A DNA stretch of 64,000 bases from Candidatus Binatia bacterium. GTDB taxonomy: Bacteria; Desulfobacterota; Binatia; HRBIN30. Both the position numbers and the translations under genes were made by a program. Shown here one piece after another: positions 1 through 7,880 of the stretch. The stretch covers positions 155,524 through 219,523 of the forward strand of contig JAKLJW010000003.1 in the NCBI GenBank assembly GCA_023150935.1, read 5' to 3'. The stretch's first letter is position 1; every line of letters begins with the position of its first letter. Under the pieces are notes generated by a model. That model made no database searches. It saw only the letters and a list, made by a program, of their open reading frames with translations, and was not told the DNA's origin.

Positions 1-133
1 TCCCGTACTCCGTCAGACCCAACCCGCGCACCATGATCGGCACGCTCAACAGACCGAGGAGGATGCTCCATATGGCCGCCGCGAACGACAGGACTCCTGC
101 GCTCAGGAGCGACTGGCGGGTGGAGTCGGGCAT
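1..133 (-). CDS. Polysaccharide flippase, Wzx-like (5' end only, runs off left edge)
   Basis: Only the first 44 residues are visible because the gene leaves the window. It starts at an ATG whose complement is at 131-133 and reads MPDSTRQSLLSAG, then a hydrophobic helix, then VPIMVRGLGLTEYG. That is the N-terminal pattern of Wzx-type flippases of the MATE/MVF superfamily, which move lipid-linked repeat units across the inner membrane. The first 31 bases overlap the 3' end of the glycosyltransferase upstream, so the two are probably co-translated. The family call rests on a short stretch and on the polysaccharide context. Confidence 0.6.
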   Translation of the reverse strand, partial: MPDSTRQSLLSAGVLSFAAAIWSILLGLLSVPIMVRGLGLTEYG

Positions 134-1311
134 CTGCGAACCGCAGCGGTCGTGGCGGCGGAGCGTGCCGCGGCCGACCGCGCGCGCCAGGTCCGTCGTG
201 AACGCGCCAGCACCTGTTCATAAACTTGCAACGTCTCTTCCGCAGTTCGCCGCCACGAGAACTGCCGGACCCGCGCAAAGCCCCGCGATCGCAGGTCGGC
301 GCGCAGGCCAGCGTCCGCTGCCGCCCGCTCCATCAAACGCGCCAGCGCAACCGGATCGTCGGGATCGAAGTACATCGCCGCGTCGCCGGCAATCTCGGGA
401 ATTGCCGTTCGTCGCGCGGCGAGAATGGGCGTACCGCACGCCATCGCCTCGACCAACGGCAGACTGAACGACTCCCACACGGAAGGGTTCACGAACAACT
501 CGGCGCCACGGTAGAGCGCCGGCAGGTCTGCCGTTTGCGCCTCGATCAACCGTAGCTTCGGAAAGCAGGGGTGGTCTCGCCAGCGGCGAACCAGATCGGC
601 GTATCCGTAGCGGTGCAAGCCCACGACCACCAACTGGCGATCGGGAAGCTCGGCGCGCGAAAACGCCTCGATCAGTCCGACGACGTTCTTGCGCGGATCG
701 TACCCGCCAACGAACAGAAGGTAGGGGGCATTCACCTCGTACCGCTGCCGCGTCGCAACATCCCCGGCGGCGGGCTCGGCCGAGAACTCCTCGGATGGAG
801 CCAGATGTACCCGATGCACACGTCTTGCCGGCGCCACCCCTAACCGCACCAGCGTCTCCCGCGTCGTATCCGACACCGTCAGCACCGCGTCCGCACACCA
901 GCGATTGATCAATTCGTTCTTCCAGTACCACGCCACGCGTTTTCGTCCCGGAAACAACGTCCGCCAGTGCGTACGCTCGTAGGAGTCATGGACCGTGACC
1001 ACGAGCGGACACGGCGACCAGACCGGCAGACCACGATCAGCGGGGGCGTGGAAGACATCGATCCTCTCGCGGCTCAGCCGCCGGGGCAGGGCCCAGTCGT
1101 ACCACATGAGTTCCCGCGACGCGTCGAAGACGACGACACGGGCTCGCACCCCCGCGAGGTGCTCCGGAAGGACCGGTTTCCGGGCGAACAACACCAGGTC
1201 GAGGTCGGGCAACCCGGACAACGCACGCAGCAAATTGGCTGTGTAGCGAACCAGCCCGCGGGTCTCGTTCGACTGAAGTACGTTCGCGTCGAAGCCAATT
1301 CTCATTGACAT
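103..1311 (-). CDS. GT4-family glycosyltransferase
   Basis: A 402-residue GT-B-fold glycosyltransferase, probably cytoplasmic, transferring a sugar from a nucleotide donor to a growing polysaccharide repeat unit. The N-terminus MSMRIGFDANVLQ is the usual start of the acceptor domain. The C-terminal half has LFVGGYDPRKNV and the EX7E element in ESFSLPLVE (about residues 280-288), followed by EAMACGTPILA, all classic for GT4. The frame is open further upstream, but the start at 1311 is preferred because it lies 7 bases after the methyltransferase stop and leads straight into the Rossmann strand. It sits between a methyltransferase and a flippase in a polysaccharide operon. Donor and acceptor sugars cannot be told. 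Confidence 0.85.
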   Translation of the reverse strand: MSMRIGFDANVLQSNETRGLVRYTANLLRALSGLPDLDLVLFARKPVLPEHLAGVRARVVVFDASRELMWYDWALPRRLSRERIDVFHAPADRGLPVWSPCPLVVTVHDSYERTHWRTLFPGRKRVAWYWKNELINRWCADAVLTVSDTTRETLVRLGVAPARRVHRVHLAPSEEFSAEPAAGDVATRQRYEVNAPYLLFVGGYDPRKNVVGLIEAFSRAELPDRQLVVVGLHRYGYADLVRRWRDHPCFPKLRLIEAQTADLPALYRGAELFVNPSVWESFSLPLVEAMACGTPILAARRTAIPEIAGDAAMYFDPDDPVALARLMERAAADAGLRADLRSRGFARVRQFSWRRTAEETLQVYEQVLARSRRTWRARSAAARSAATTAAVRRCPTPPASRS

Positions 1312-1318
1312 GCACCGA

Positions 1319-2131
1319 TCACGGCCTGGCCACGACCAGCAACAGGTTCCCGGCGTTGGCGACAAGGCTTTCCAACCCGTGCAGCATGCGGGTCGCAACG
1401 AAACCGCGCCACGACAGGCCTCTGCCGTCGCTCAACGGCGGGGACGCCGTGGTCACCTCGATCCGGCCGAAGCCGGCGTCCCCGAGCAACTGTGTCAGCT
1501 CGGCCGCGGTAAACTCCCGCACGTGCCGCATCGGGTTGCGGACCCCGGCGCCGGCGTAGAACGGATAGTCGGGGTCGTCGAGGCGAGGATACACGGAGCG
1601 GCCCCGCAGCAGCGCCCAACGGTTTGCCATCGAAGCGTGGTTCGGCGTGGTCAACATCAACAAGCCGTCGCCGCGCACCACCCGCCTCGCCTCGCGCAAC
1701 ATGTGCGACACGTCCCCGTCGAGGTGTTCGATCAGCTCGCAGCAGACAACAACGTCGGCGGCACCGTCGCCCGCCGGGAACGGTTGCCGTTCGACGTCGC
1801 ATGTGGCCACCGTCACGCCGAGCCGCTGCATATGCGTCTCGAACTCGGCACTGGTAACGAGTGTCAGGGCGACGACGCGGGCCCGGTCGTGTTGGCTGAG
1901 GAGAGCCGCGAGATGCCCGGGATACGCACCGACGTCGATCACGTTTGCCCCCCCCAGTGATCGACCGCATGCGTGCCTTAGCCGGTCGAGGGTCACCGCA
2001 TACCGCCAGGCGCTCGCCGCGAGGTAATCGGCGTGCCGCCGTGAATCCTCCGCGGACAGACCAGGCGCAGCCGCGAGCAACTCCCGAACCTGCCCGTCCA
2101 CGACCGCGATTTGTCCCACGGTGAGCATCAC
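1319..2131 (-). CDS. Class I SAM-dependent methyltransferase (polysaccharide locus)
   Basis: A 270-residue protein. The central Rossmann core has the glycine-rich SAM loop NVIDVGAYPGHLAALL, a second motif around VVVCCELIEHL, and the post-II segment GLLMLTTPNH, as in class I methyltransferases of the UbiE/COQ5-like group. An N-terminal helical region of about 60 residues precedes it. Its ATG overlaps the stop of the previous methyltransferase by 4 bases (ATGA) and the glycosyltransferase follows at once, so it belongs to the polysaccharide operon. It likely methylates a sugar or lipid-linked intermediate, but the substrate is unknown. Confidence 0.8.
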   Translation of the reverse strand: MMLTVGQIAVVDGQVRELLAAAPGLSAEDSRRHADYLAASAWRYAVTLDRLRHACGRSLGGANVIDVGAYPGHLAALLSQHDRARVVALTLVTSAEFETHMQRLGVTVATCDVERQPFPAGDGAADVVVCCELIEHLDGDVSHMLREARRVVRGDGLLMLTTPNHASMANRWALLRGRSVYPRLDDPDYPFYAGAGVRNPMRHVREFTAAELTQLLGDAGFGRIEVTTASPPLSDGRGLSWRGFVATRMLHGLESLVANAGNLLLVVARP

Positions 2132-2829
2132 GAACTCGGCGGTCGCCGCGCCATGATCAACAAACCGTCGGCCCGATCGGCCCCGATGAGATAACAGAGA
2201 ACCCGTTGCGTAAAGAGCTTAACGTGTCGGAGCGGCGTTAACCGCTCCGGAAGCAGCTTGTAGCGCCGGGCCTCCGGCTCCAATCCCGAAACGAGCGCCC
2301 ACGTGAGGAGGTCGTGCAGGGGGTACAGGTGCACGTGCGTCTCGTCGCCGCTGAACGGAGAAAGGATGCACGCTGGATTTGGAGTGCTCAAGAACAGCCA
2401 CCCGCCGGGAGCGACCCAGGAAAGCAGTCGTTCCCGCAGCAGCAACCCGGCCTCCAACGGCATGTGCTCGATGACTTCGAAACAGAAGACAGCGCCGAAT
2501 TGCCCGGCGATCTCGTCGGGATGCTTCCAGGTCGTCTCGAACTCCGGCGACGCATCGAACGTTTCGTAACTGCCGCTGTACCCCGCGGCGAGAAACTTCT
2601 TGCGCAGCGACTGGTCGCCGGCGCCGAAGTCGAGGATGCGGTCCACGGTCCGCGCGCGGCGCCACACCAGTTCCTCGACCTGATTGAAATCCGGCCGCCG
2701 CTGCCAGTACACGCAGGGCGCCGGTATGGCCATCGCACGCTCGCGCAACTGCATGCGCTGCCAGTAGGTCGCGAAGTGCGGCGTCGGGGACGACGCCGGT
2801 GCGGCTCGTTGGGAGGTTGTAGGATTCAT
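2128..2829 (-). CDS. Class I SAM-dependent methyltransferase (second of a pair)
   Basis: A 233-residue methyltransferase with SAM loop RILDFGAGDQSLRKKFLAAG and acidic/post motifs AVFCFEVIEHMP and GGWLFLSTPNP. The fold is like its neighbour's but the sequence is clearly different, so this is not a recent duplicate. An upstream in-frame ATG at 2850 lies inside a dispersed repeat (2839-2945), so the internal ATG at 2829 (MNPTTSQRAAP) is preferred. The gene is the first visible one of the MTase-MTase-GT-flippase run and overlaps the next by ATGA. It probably modifies a sugar or lipid intermediate of the polysaccharide; the exact target is unknown. Confidence 0.78.
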   Translation of the reverse strand: MNPTTSQRAAPASSPTPHFATYWQRMQLRERAMAIPAPCVYWQRRPDFNQVEELVWRRARTVDRILDFGAGDQSLRKKFLAAGYSGSYETFDASPEFETTWKHPDEIAGQFGAVFCFEVIEHMPLEAGLLLRERLLSWVAPGGWLFLSTPNPACILSPFSGDETHVHLYPLHDLLTWALVSGLEPEARRYKLLPERLTPLRHVKLFTQRVLCYLIGADRADGLLIMARRPPSS

Positions 2830-2838
2830 CGCCGGGCA

Positions 2839-2945
2839 GGCTACCGCCATTCGGGTGAACCGGGGTTCCCCGCCGCGTTGCGATCGATCGTTCGCTCCCG
2901 TTTCACAGCGCTCACCGCCGGCGGCGGAGCCGGCCGCCGGCGAAA
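2839..2945. repeat. Dispersed repeat A, copy 1
   Basis: About 105 bases that recur in diverged form at 4159-4269. The best-kept parts are GCTACCGCCAT, GTGAACCGGGGTTCCC near the left end, and CACCGGCGGCGGAG near the right end. No protein is evident in it. It overlaps the upstream alternative start of the methyltransferase at 2829. Confidence 0.6.
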
Positions 2946-2993
2946 CTTATTTCGGATTGTAGACTTCAGATCCGACATCCCAGATCCACGATC

Positions 2994-3170
2994 TCACACG
3001 CCTCGCACCGTCTGCCGCGCCAGAGTCCCCTTCGACAGCTCGTCCGTAACGGTTACCCGCTCCTCGCCGAAACTGACCAGGCCGAGCAGCGCCGCGGTGA
3101 CCAGGGTCGCCAGCACTCCCACCTCGGCAAGCAATTGCACATCATCACGGTGATGAGTGCATTCCTGAGC
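2994..3170 (-). pseudogene. Decayed chimera: O-antigen ligase fragment joined to a NusG-like fragment
   Basis: Read on the minus strand, about 3158-3078 encodes LAEVGVLATLVTAALLGL, which matches LAETGIPAALTAAALFGL of the intact O-antigen ligase at 4940-7639. Without a break, 3077-2997 then encodes VSFGEERVTVTDEL...TLARQ, matching VSFGEEPVTVPDEL...ILARQ of the intact NusG-like gene at 4406-4921. The order ligase then NusG is the same as in the intact locus, with the ligase C-terminus and the NusG N-terminus missing. This is best read as a remnant of a second copy of that gene pair that lost its middle by deletion. No start or functional domain remains. Confidence 0.7.
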
Positions 3171-3237
3171 GACAGCATGGGATTTCAGACCACGGCCCTG
3201 AGCCACGAGGTCTGGGTTTCTTTGTGTGGCGCGAGGA

Positions 3238-3330
3238 TTTCGTCCGTCATGCCGGCGAAAGCCGGCATCCAGCCCTTCATCTGACGCTGGGCCACGTTTT
3301 CCCCGGGGTGACGGATTCCGTCGTGCCCCC
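3238..3330. repeat. Palindromic dispersed repeat (GCCGGCGAAAGCCGGC type), copy 1
   Basis: The core CGTCATGCCGGCGAAAGCCGGC is a perfect small hairpin, GCCGGC-gaaa-GCCGGC with a few flanking bases. A related copy with the same left flank (TGGCGCGA...GATT) is at 22099-22165. Elements with this core are common between genes in many proteobacterial genomes. Around it, 3171-3494 holds no gene, only repeat-like DNA such as a GCGGATTG/GCGGAATGCGGA stretch near 3355-3400. Confidence 0.6.
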
Positions 3331-3494
3331 ATTGGGTTGCGGACGAAGCCCGGGCTGGGATTGCGGATCGAGGAAAGCCAGAAGGCGGAATGCGGAAAGG
3401 CGAAATGAACGGGGCTCGCGGCTCGGGGCGGTTGCGAACAGCCTGACCGCGTCCACCCTGACAGCCCGCCCTCGGAAACCAGAACTGCGCCCCG

Positions 3495-3830
3495 TCAGCC
3501 TCCCACCACCAGAAACGAGGACTCCTCGTCACTGGCGAACGCCTCCAGATCGCTGGAACGGTTCCTCAACGCTTCTTCCACCATGCTGGTCGTGCAGTTA
3601 CCCAGCCGAATCCACACCACTTTCGGCGGATGGCCGAACAGAAAGCTGCGTTGGTGAAAGTCCGAGTCCTTGGAGACGATGACGAAGCCGTGCTCCGCCG
3701 CGTACGCCCACACCATCGCGTCGTCTGCATCCTGCAGGCCGACGTGCCGCACGTGCTTCGAGCCGGCATACAGGTCCGCAAGCGCAGACACAAGACGCGG
3801 CGACAGGTTCTGGTCGAACAGCAACCTCAC
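3495..3830 (-). CDS. DUF5615 PIN-like toxin
   Basis: A 111-residue protein starting MRLLFDQNLSPRLV, the usual N-terminus of DUF5615, a compact PIN-like nuclease family. Acidic residues expected of the family are visible: D6 in FDQN, the pair in LQDADDAMVW, and D in VSKDSDFHQRS. The gene overlaps the upstream DUF433 gene by ATGA, the standard arrangement of this toxin-antitoxin pair. It probably acts as an RNase toxin held off by its partner. The pair lies between the antiterminator and the methyltransferases of the polysaccharide locus and may stabilise that segment. Confidence 0.85.
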   Translation of the reverse strand: MRLLFDQNLSPRLVSALADLYAGSKHVRHVGLQDADDAMVWAYAAEHGFVIVSKDSDFHQRSFLFGHPPKVVWIRLGNCTTSMVEEALRNRSSDLEAFASDEESSFLVVGG

Positions 3831-4063
3831 AGCGGCGGCACGGCCGCGAGGCGCCGCTCACGATCGGCCGCGAACGCCAAGCACGCTCGAATGTCATCGC
3901 GGGTGAGATCCGGAAAGTCGGCCAGCACTTCGTCCACCGACATCCCCGCCGCAAGATAGTCCAGGACGTCGTACACCGTGATCCGGAGACCGCGAATGCA
4001 CGGCTTGCCGCCGCGCTTGCCCGGCTCGATCGTAATCCGATCACGATAGTCCATCTGCCCCAC
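3827..4063 (-). CDS. DUF433 antitoxin
   Basis: A 78-residue DUF433 protein with the family hallmarks: ITIEPGKRGGKPCIRGLRI, a helix-turn-helix-like segment TVYDVLDYLAAGMSVDEVL, and DFPDLTRDDIRACLAFA. DUF433 proteins are paired with DUF5615 toxins and probably autoregulate the operon. The stop overlaps the toxin start by 4 bases. An internal ATG at 4054 (MDYRDRI) is an equally good start. Confidence 0.85.
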   Translation of the reverse strand: MGQMDYRDRITIEPGKRGGKPCIRGLRITVYDVLDYLAAGMSVDEVLADFPDLTRDDIRACLAFAADRERRLAAVPPL

Positions 4064-4158
4064 GATTGCGCGCGCAAGAGTGCAAAGTCAAATCCGGGCA
4101 CGCGTTCCGGGGTGCCAGGGCATTACCCCCTACAACCTGGCGACGTTGCCCTTCAGAC

Positions 4159-4269
4159 GGGCTACCGCCATCCAGGTGAACCGGGGTTCCCTGCCGGGGG
4201 TAAACCATCGCCTGTGCGCTCCCGCGCTCACAGCACTCGTCACCGGCGGCGGAGCGGCCCGCCGGGAAA
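4159..4269. repeat. Dispersed repeat A, copy 2
   Basis: A second copy of the repeat at 2839-2945 in the same orientation. It shares GGCTACCGCCAT, GTGAACCGGGGTTCCC and CACCGGCGGCGGAG with small changes. It lies between the toxin-antitoxin pair and the NusG-like gene, so the two copies bracket the pair and the decayed ligase/NusG fragment. 4064-4405 contains no gene apart from this repeat. Confidence 0.6.
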
Positions 4270-4405
4270 CCGAACGGAAACCCGACGAAGTCAGAATAAG
4301 GAACGACGAATGGAAACCGAACGAGGACGACCGACGGACGAACCGTCCTTTCGGCCATCCCGCACTCTGCATCGTCTATTCGTCATTCTTCATCCCCACT
4401 TCCCC

Positions 4406-4921
4406 CTAAACCTCCCGCACCATCTCCCGCTCCAGCACGACGCGCGCCTGGAGCCGCAGCCCTTCCAACAGGATCGCGACGCGGTCGGCGCCGCTGAACT
4501 GCGACCGAAACAGGCCCGTGTATCCCTTGAACGGCCCCGCGACGATTTCCACCCGCTGACCGTCGCGCAACGACGGCGGGTCGAGATGCACGTAGCCGTC
4601 CCGCTGCCGCGCCAGGATGCACCGTAACAGCTCGTCCGGAACCGTGACCGGCTCTTCCCCGAAACTGACGACGCCGCGCACCCCGCGCGCATAGTGCACC
4701 GCCCGATACGCTTCCCGCCGATCGAACGCCGCAAACAAATAACCCGGAAACAACGGCCGCACGACTTCGCGCCGGTAACCGTTCAGGATCACCCGCCGCC
4801 TGTACCGCGGGCAGAAAGCCGCAACGCCCAGCGCACCAAGCCGCGCCTCCGCTACCTCTTCCCGCCGCGGCTGCGTCTGCACCGCGTACCATGGATGATC
4901 TACACTCACGCCGCGCCCCAT
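4406..4921 (-). CDS. NusG/RfaH-like transcription antiterminator of the polysaccharide operon
   Basis: A 171-residue NusG paralogue. The NGN domain spans about residues 8-105 (PWYAVQTQPRREEVAEARL at the start, RPLFPGYLFAAFDRR, then RGVRGVVSFGEEPVTV). The C-terminal KOW part has LRDGQRVEIVAGPFKGYTGL (about 115-135). Specialised NusG paralogues of this length (RfaH, LoaP, UpxY) load on RNA polymerase at one long operon and suppress termination. Its position inside a capsule/O-antigen locus, 18 bases after the ligase stop, fits that role. General NusG normally sits with secE/rplK, which is not the case here. Confidence 0.85.
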   Translation of the reverse strand: MGRGVSVDHPWYAVQTQPRREEVAEARLGALGVAAFCPRYRRRVILNGYRREVVRPLFPGYLFAAFDRREAYRAVHYARGVRGVVSFGEEPVTVPDELLRCILARQRDGYVHLDPPSLRDGQRVEIVAGPFKGYTGLFRSQFSGADRVAILLEGLRLQARVVLEREMVREV

Positions 4922-4939
4922 GATTCCGATCTCACCGGT

Positions 4940-7639
4940 TCAACCGTTCTCGCGCCGGCGCTGAAAAGCGGATTGCGCCACGCCGACGTCCTTCTGCAGC
5001 TCCGGGGATTGCGCCGCCGCCACGAGAGCCTTCTCTATCCGCACTGCGGCATCGGGGCGCACCTGCTCGGGGAGCTGCTCCCACTTGTCCACGTACCATC
5101 GCGCGGCGGCAAGCTGCAGGCGCGGGTCGTATGGCGCCAGCGCCGTCGCTCGCCCAACCAGGTCGTAAAGCACTCCCGGCTCGGTGCCCGGGTCTGGCTC
5201 GTACACCGGGTCGGCAACCTGAACGAGCCCGAGCAGCACCTCCGGCTGCAGCGGCTTGGCCCAGAGCGCGCGAAACGACGCCTGCATGGCCTCGTCGAAT
5301 GCCGGCGTGCCGAACGCGGGGCCCACCTCCTCGTCCACGGCAACCGCCCGCAATTGCTCCGCAAGCCCCGCCTGATACTCCGGCGCCGCCGGCGCCAACT
5401 CCACCGCCCTGCGCACCAGATCGATCCGTTCGGCATCCGGCAGCACGGGCGGGGTCTCGGCTAGATTGGTGAGCCAGGTGTCCGGATACACGGCGTGATA
5501 CGCCGCCGCCGCACTCCAGTTGGTCCACGTCCAGGAAGCCCAGAACGCGCAGCAGACGCCGGCCGCCACGGGCACCAGAAGCCTAAGAGCCACCGGCGAT
5601 GCACTGGTCACTGAAGACCGAGGACTGTGGCCGCGAGACTTCTTTTCACGCGTGATTCTGACGAGTCCGCCAACCAGGACCGCAAACACCAACGCGTTCG
5701 CGGCGCGGTGGAGGTTAAAGTCGGTAAACGAGTGCACGAGCATGGCGAGCACGCCCGCGGCCAGACCCCAGCGCAATAGCGCGTCGGGCGTACGGCTGGT
5801 GGCCCCGCGCAAGACGCGAAAGACCCGCACACCGAACAGGCCGAACAACGCGGCGGCCGTCAGAGCGGCCGGTATTCCCGTCTCGGCAAGGAACTGCGCG
5901 TAATCGTTGTGCGCCGCCGGAATCCCGAATTCGTAAGCCGCGAACGTGTAGGGCTTATATAGCGGGAACACCGCCGCAAAGGTTCCGAGCCCGGTACCGA
6001 ACAGCGGGTACTGCACCGCGAGGTTCAACGTATCGAGCGTCAGCCAGTGCCGCGCCAGCTCGCCTTCCCACAAACGCGGAAAGATCTGCGGAAAGGTCAG
6101 ATAGAAGATGGCCAGAAAAGCCAGCACCGCCGGCAGCAACGCGACGTGGGAACGCAACCGCCCGGTCGCCTCGGGCTCCGGCACTGGCGGCGCGATTCGC
6201 AGGTCCTCGGCCAACTCACTCTCTAACACGGGACCCTCCGCCTCGGCGCTCTCCGTCTCCGGGCCCTCGTTCGCCGACGCCGGCGAGGCGGCTATTGTTC
6301 GCTGCGGTTCGACGCTCGCCCCGAAGCCGTTACGCAACGGGTACTCGTAAACGATGTCCTCGGCAGGAGCGCTCCACACGTCGGCGCCCGGGGCCGGCGG
6401 GGCCGCCTTCACGGAAGCGTGGCGAGATGCGTTCCCTCCGCCGGAACGCCGGCGCCGCGAACGGCGAAGCCGGTTCGCCTTCTCGCCCCACGCCCCGAAC
6501 CAACGATCGCGCCAGCGCTCCGGGGCGGAGCGCTCCTCGCGCGCCCCCGGCGGCAGAAGCGGCACCATGATCGCCAGGGTCGCAAAGGTTGCCAGAAACG
6601 CCGAGCGCGAACCCGATACCGCCAGCGCCACGAAGAGCAGAAACGCCACCGTCCCCGCAATCGCCGCGCGTGCAACCGTCGGATGCGACAACAGCCGGCT
6701 GTAATCCGAAACGTGCCAGACAAGCCCCCGCCGGCGGGCCCGCACAACCGGGTCGCGCCGGGCCTGCTCCCACCAACCGATCGCCCACGCCAGCGCTAGC
6801 GGAAAGATCATCTCGAGAAAACCGGCGAAGTGGTCCTTGTTGGGATACGTACCCATGCAAACCGGGCGGTAACACTCGAACCACAGAATCCGTCCGTACC
6901 CGCTCGACGCCTGCAAATACCCGTAGATCGCCAGCATCAGCGCCAGGCCGATCAGCAACCCGATCAGCCGGCGCAGCGTGCCGATCGCGTCTCGCCATGG
7001 GTAGAACGCCACGACGCACCCGATCAGGAGGTAGGCGGCACCGATCGACAACGCCGACAAAGTATCCCACGGCACCAGAGACAGCGGTCGCCAGGCTCCC
7101 GCTCCCGGCAACGGCGAGGTCATCTCCACAGCCGCAGCCACGTCTCCCAGAGGAGCCTGCTCGGGCCAACCCGGAAGCGCGGTCCTTGTCGCCTCGAAAC
7201 CGGACGGGGACAGGAGGCCGATCAGCATCGGAGGCAGGGGCAAGAGGGGAAAGACCAGCAGCGCGATCAACGCTGCAAACGCCAGCGCCGCCGTCGACCC
7301 GGCACTCTCAGGTGACGTTAGCCTTTCTACCCACCGAGACAGCGCATGGCGCACAGAGCCCGACGTACTCAGAGCCGACACCTCTCCGCCTCGTTCACGT
7401 CCCGGCCCATCATCCGGATTGGCCGTTACGTCGTCGGCCCCCTCTTTGGACCGACCGCGTCCGGAAAGGCGAGATCGGAACAACCGGCGGGCGCACCACA
7501 CGACGCCGATCAGCGCCGCCCCGAACTGAATCGCGTACCGTCCCGTGTAGCTCACCGACGCCAGCAGGAGCACCGCGACAACGACCAGCGACGCCGTGCC
7601 CCACAGGGCTACGACGTCCAGCAGGCGGCGAGGGTTCAC
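4940..7639 (-). CDS. O-antigen ligase/polymerase family membrane protein
   Basis: An 899-residue integral membrane protein. Hydrophobic helices run from residue 10 through about 370, then a long charged, Arg- and Pro-rich segment (about 370-510), then more helices. The Wzy_C signature HNDYAQFLAETGIPAAL is at about 575-590. The last 200 residues are largely hydrophilic and helical (LDLV-, AEYQAGLAEQ-type), possibly TPR-like and periplasmic. Wzy_C proteins join or polymerise polysaccharide units on the outer face of the inner membrane. The protein is about twice as long as a plain ligase owing to the internal insert and the tail. A fragment matching it survives at 2994-3170. Confidence 0.82.
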   Translation of the reverse strand: MNPRRLLDVVALWGTASLVVVAVLLLASVSYTGRYAIQFGAALIGVVWCARRLFRSRLSGRGRSKEGADDVTANPDDGPGRERGGEVSALSTSGSVRHALSRWVERLTSPESAGSTAALAFAALIALLVFPLLPLPPMLIGLLSPSGFEATRTALPGWPEQAPLGDVAAAVEMTSPLPGAGAWRPLSLVPWDTLSALSIGAAYLLIGCVVAFYPWRDAIGTLRRLIGLLIGLALMLAIYGYLQASSGYGRILWFECYRPVCMGTYPNKDHFAGFLEMIFPLALAWAIGWWEQARRDPVVRARRRGLVWHVSDYSRLLSHPTVARAAIAGTVAFLLFVALAVSGSRSAFLATFATLAIMVPLLPPGAREERSAPERWRDRWFGAWGEKANRLRRSRRRRSGGGNASRHASVKAAPPAPGADVWSAPAEDIVYEYPLRNGFGASVEPQRTIAASPASANEGPETESAEAEGPVLESELAEDLRIAPPVPEPEATGRLRSHVALLPAVLAFLAIFYLTFPQIFPRLWEGELARHWLTLDTLNLAVQYPLFGTGLGTFAAVFPLYKPYTFAAYEFGIPAAHNDYAQFLAETGIPAALTAAALFGLFGVRVFRVLRGATSRTPDALLRWGLAAGVLAMLVHSFTDFNLHRAANALVFAVLVGGLVRITREKKSRGHSPRSSVTSASPVALRLLVPVAAGVCCAFWASWTWTNWSAAAAYHAVYPDTWLTNLAETPPVLPDAERIDLVRRAVELAPAAPEYQAGLAEQLRAVAVDEEVGPAFGTPAFDEAMQASFRALWAKPLQPEVLLGLVQVADPVYEPDPGTEPGVLYDLVGRATALAPYDPRLQLAAARWYVDKWEQLPEQVRPDAAVRIEKALVAAAQSPELQKDVGVAQSAFQRRRENG

Positions 7640-7823
7640 AAAACTGCCTCCGGAAGATGCTTTTCGGCGTTTCCTCGGCCGGCCTCGAAATGCTTTGCCT
7701 CAGGCCAGGCCGGCGGCACCGAACTCATGGTGACGGTCCCGGTTGAAGGGGTACGAGGTGCGGCGGGAGCAGGACTGGTACGACTGGCCGGCGGCTGGAA
7801 CATTCGCTGCGATACGACCTTTG

Positions 7824-7856
7824 CCCCGGGGCGTGGCGCCGGACCACGCCCCGGGG
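7824..7856. terminator. Strong GC hairpin, likely terminator after the secreted-protein gene
   Basis: A perfect 13-base inverted repeat, CCCCGGGGCGTGG (7824-7836) and CCACGCCCCGGGG (7844-7856), separated by 7 bases. It begins about 25 bases past the stop of the minus-strand gene ending at 7881 and lies upstream of the ligase. There is no T-run on either side, so it may act as an RNA-stabilising or Rho-assisted structure rather than a classic terminator. Confidence 0.5.
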
Positions 7857-7880
7857 TCTCTTGCTTAACTCGATGACGCC

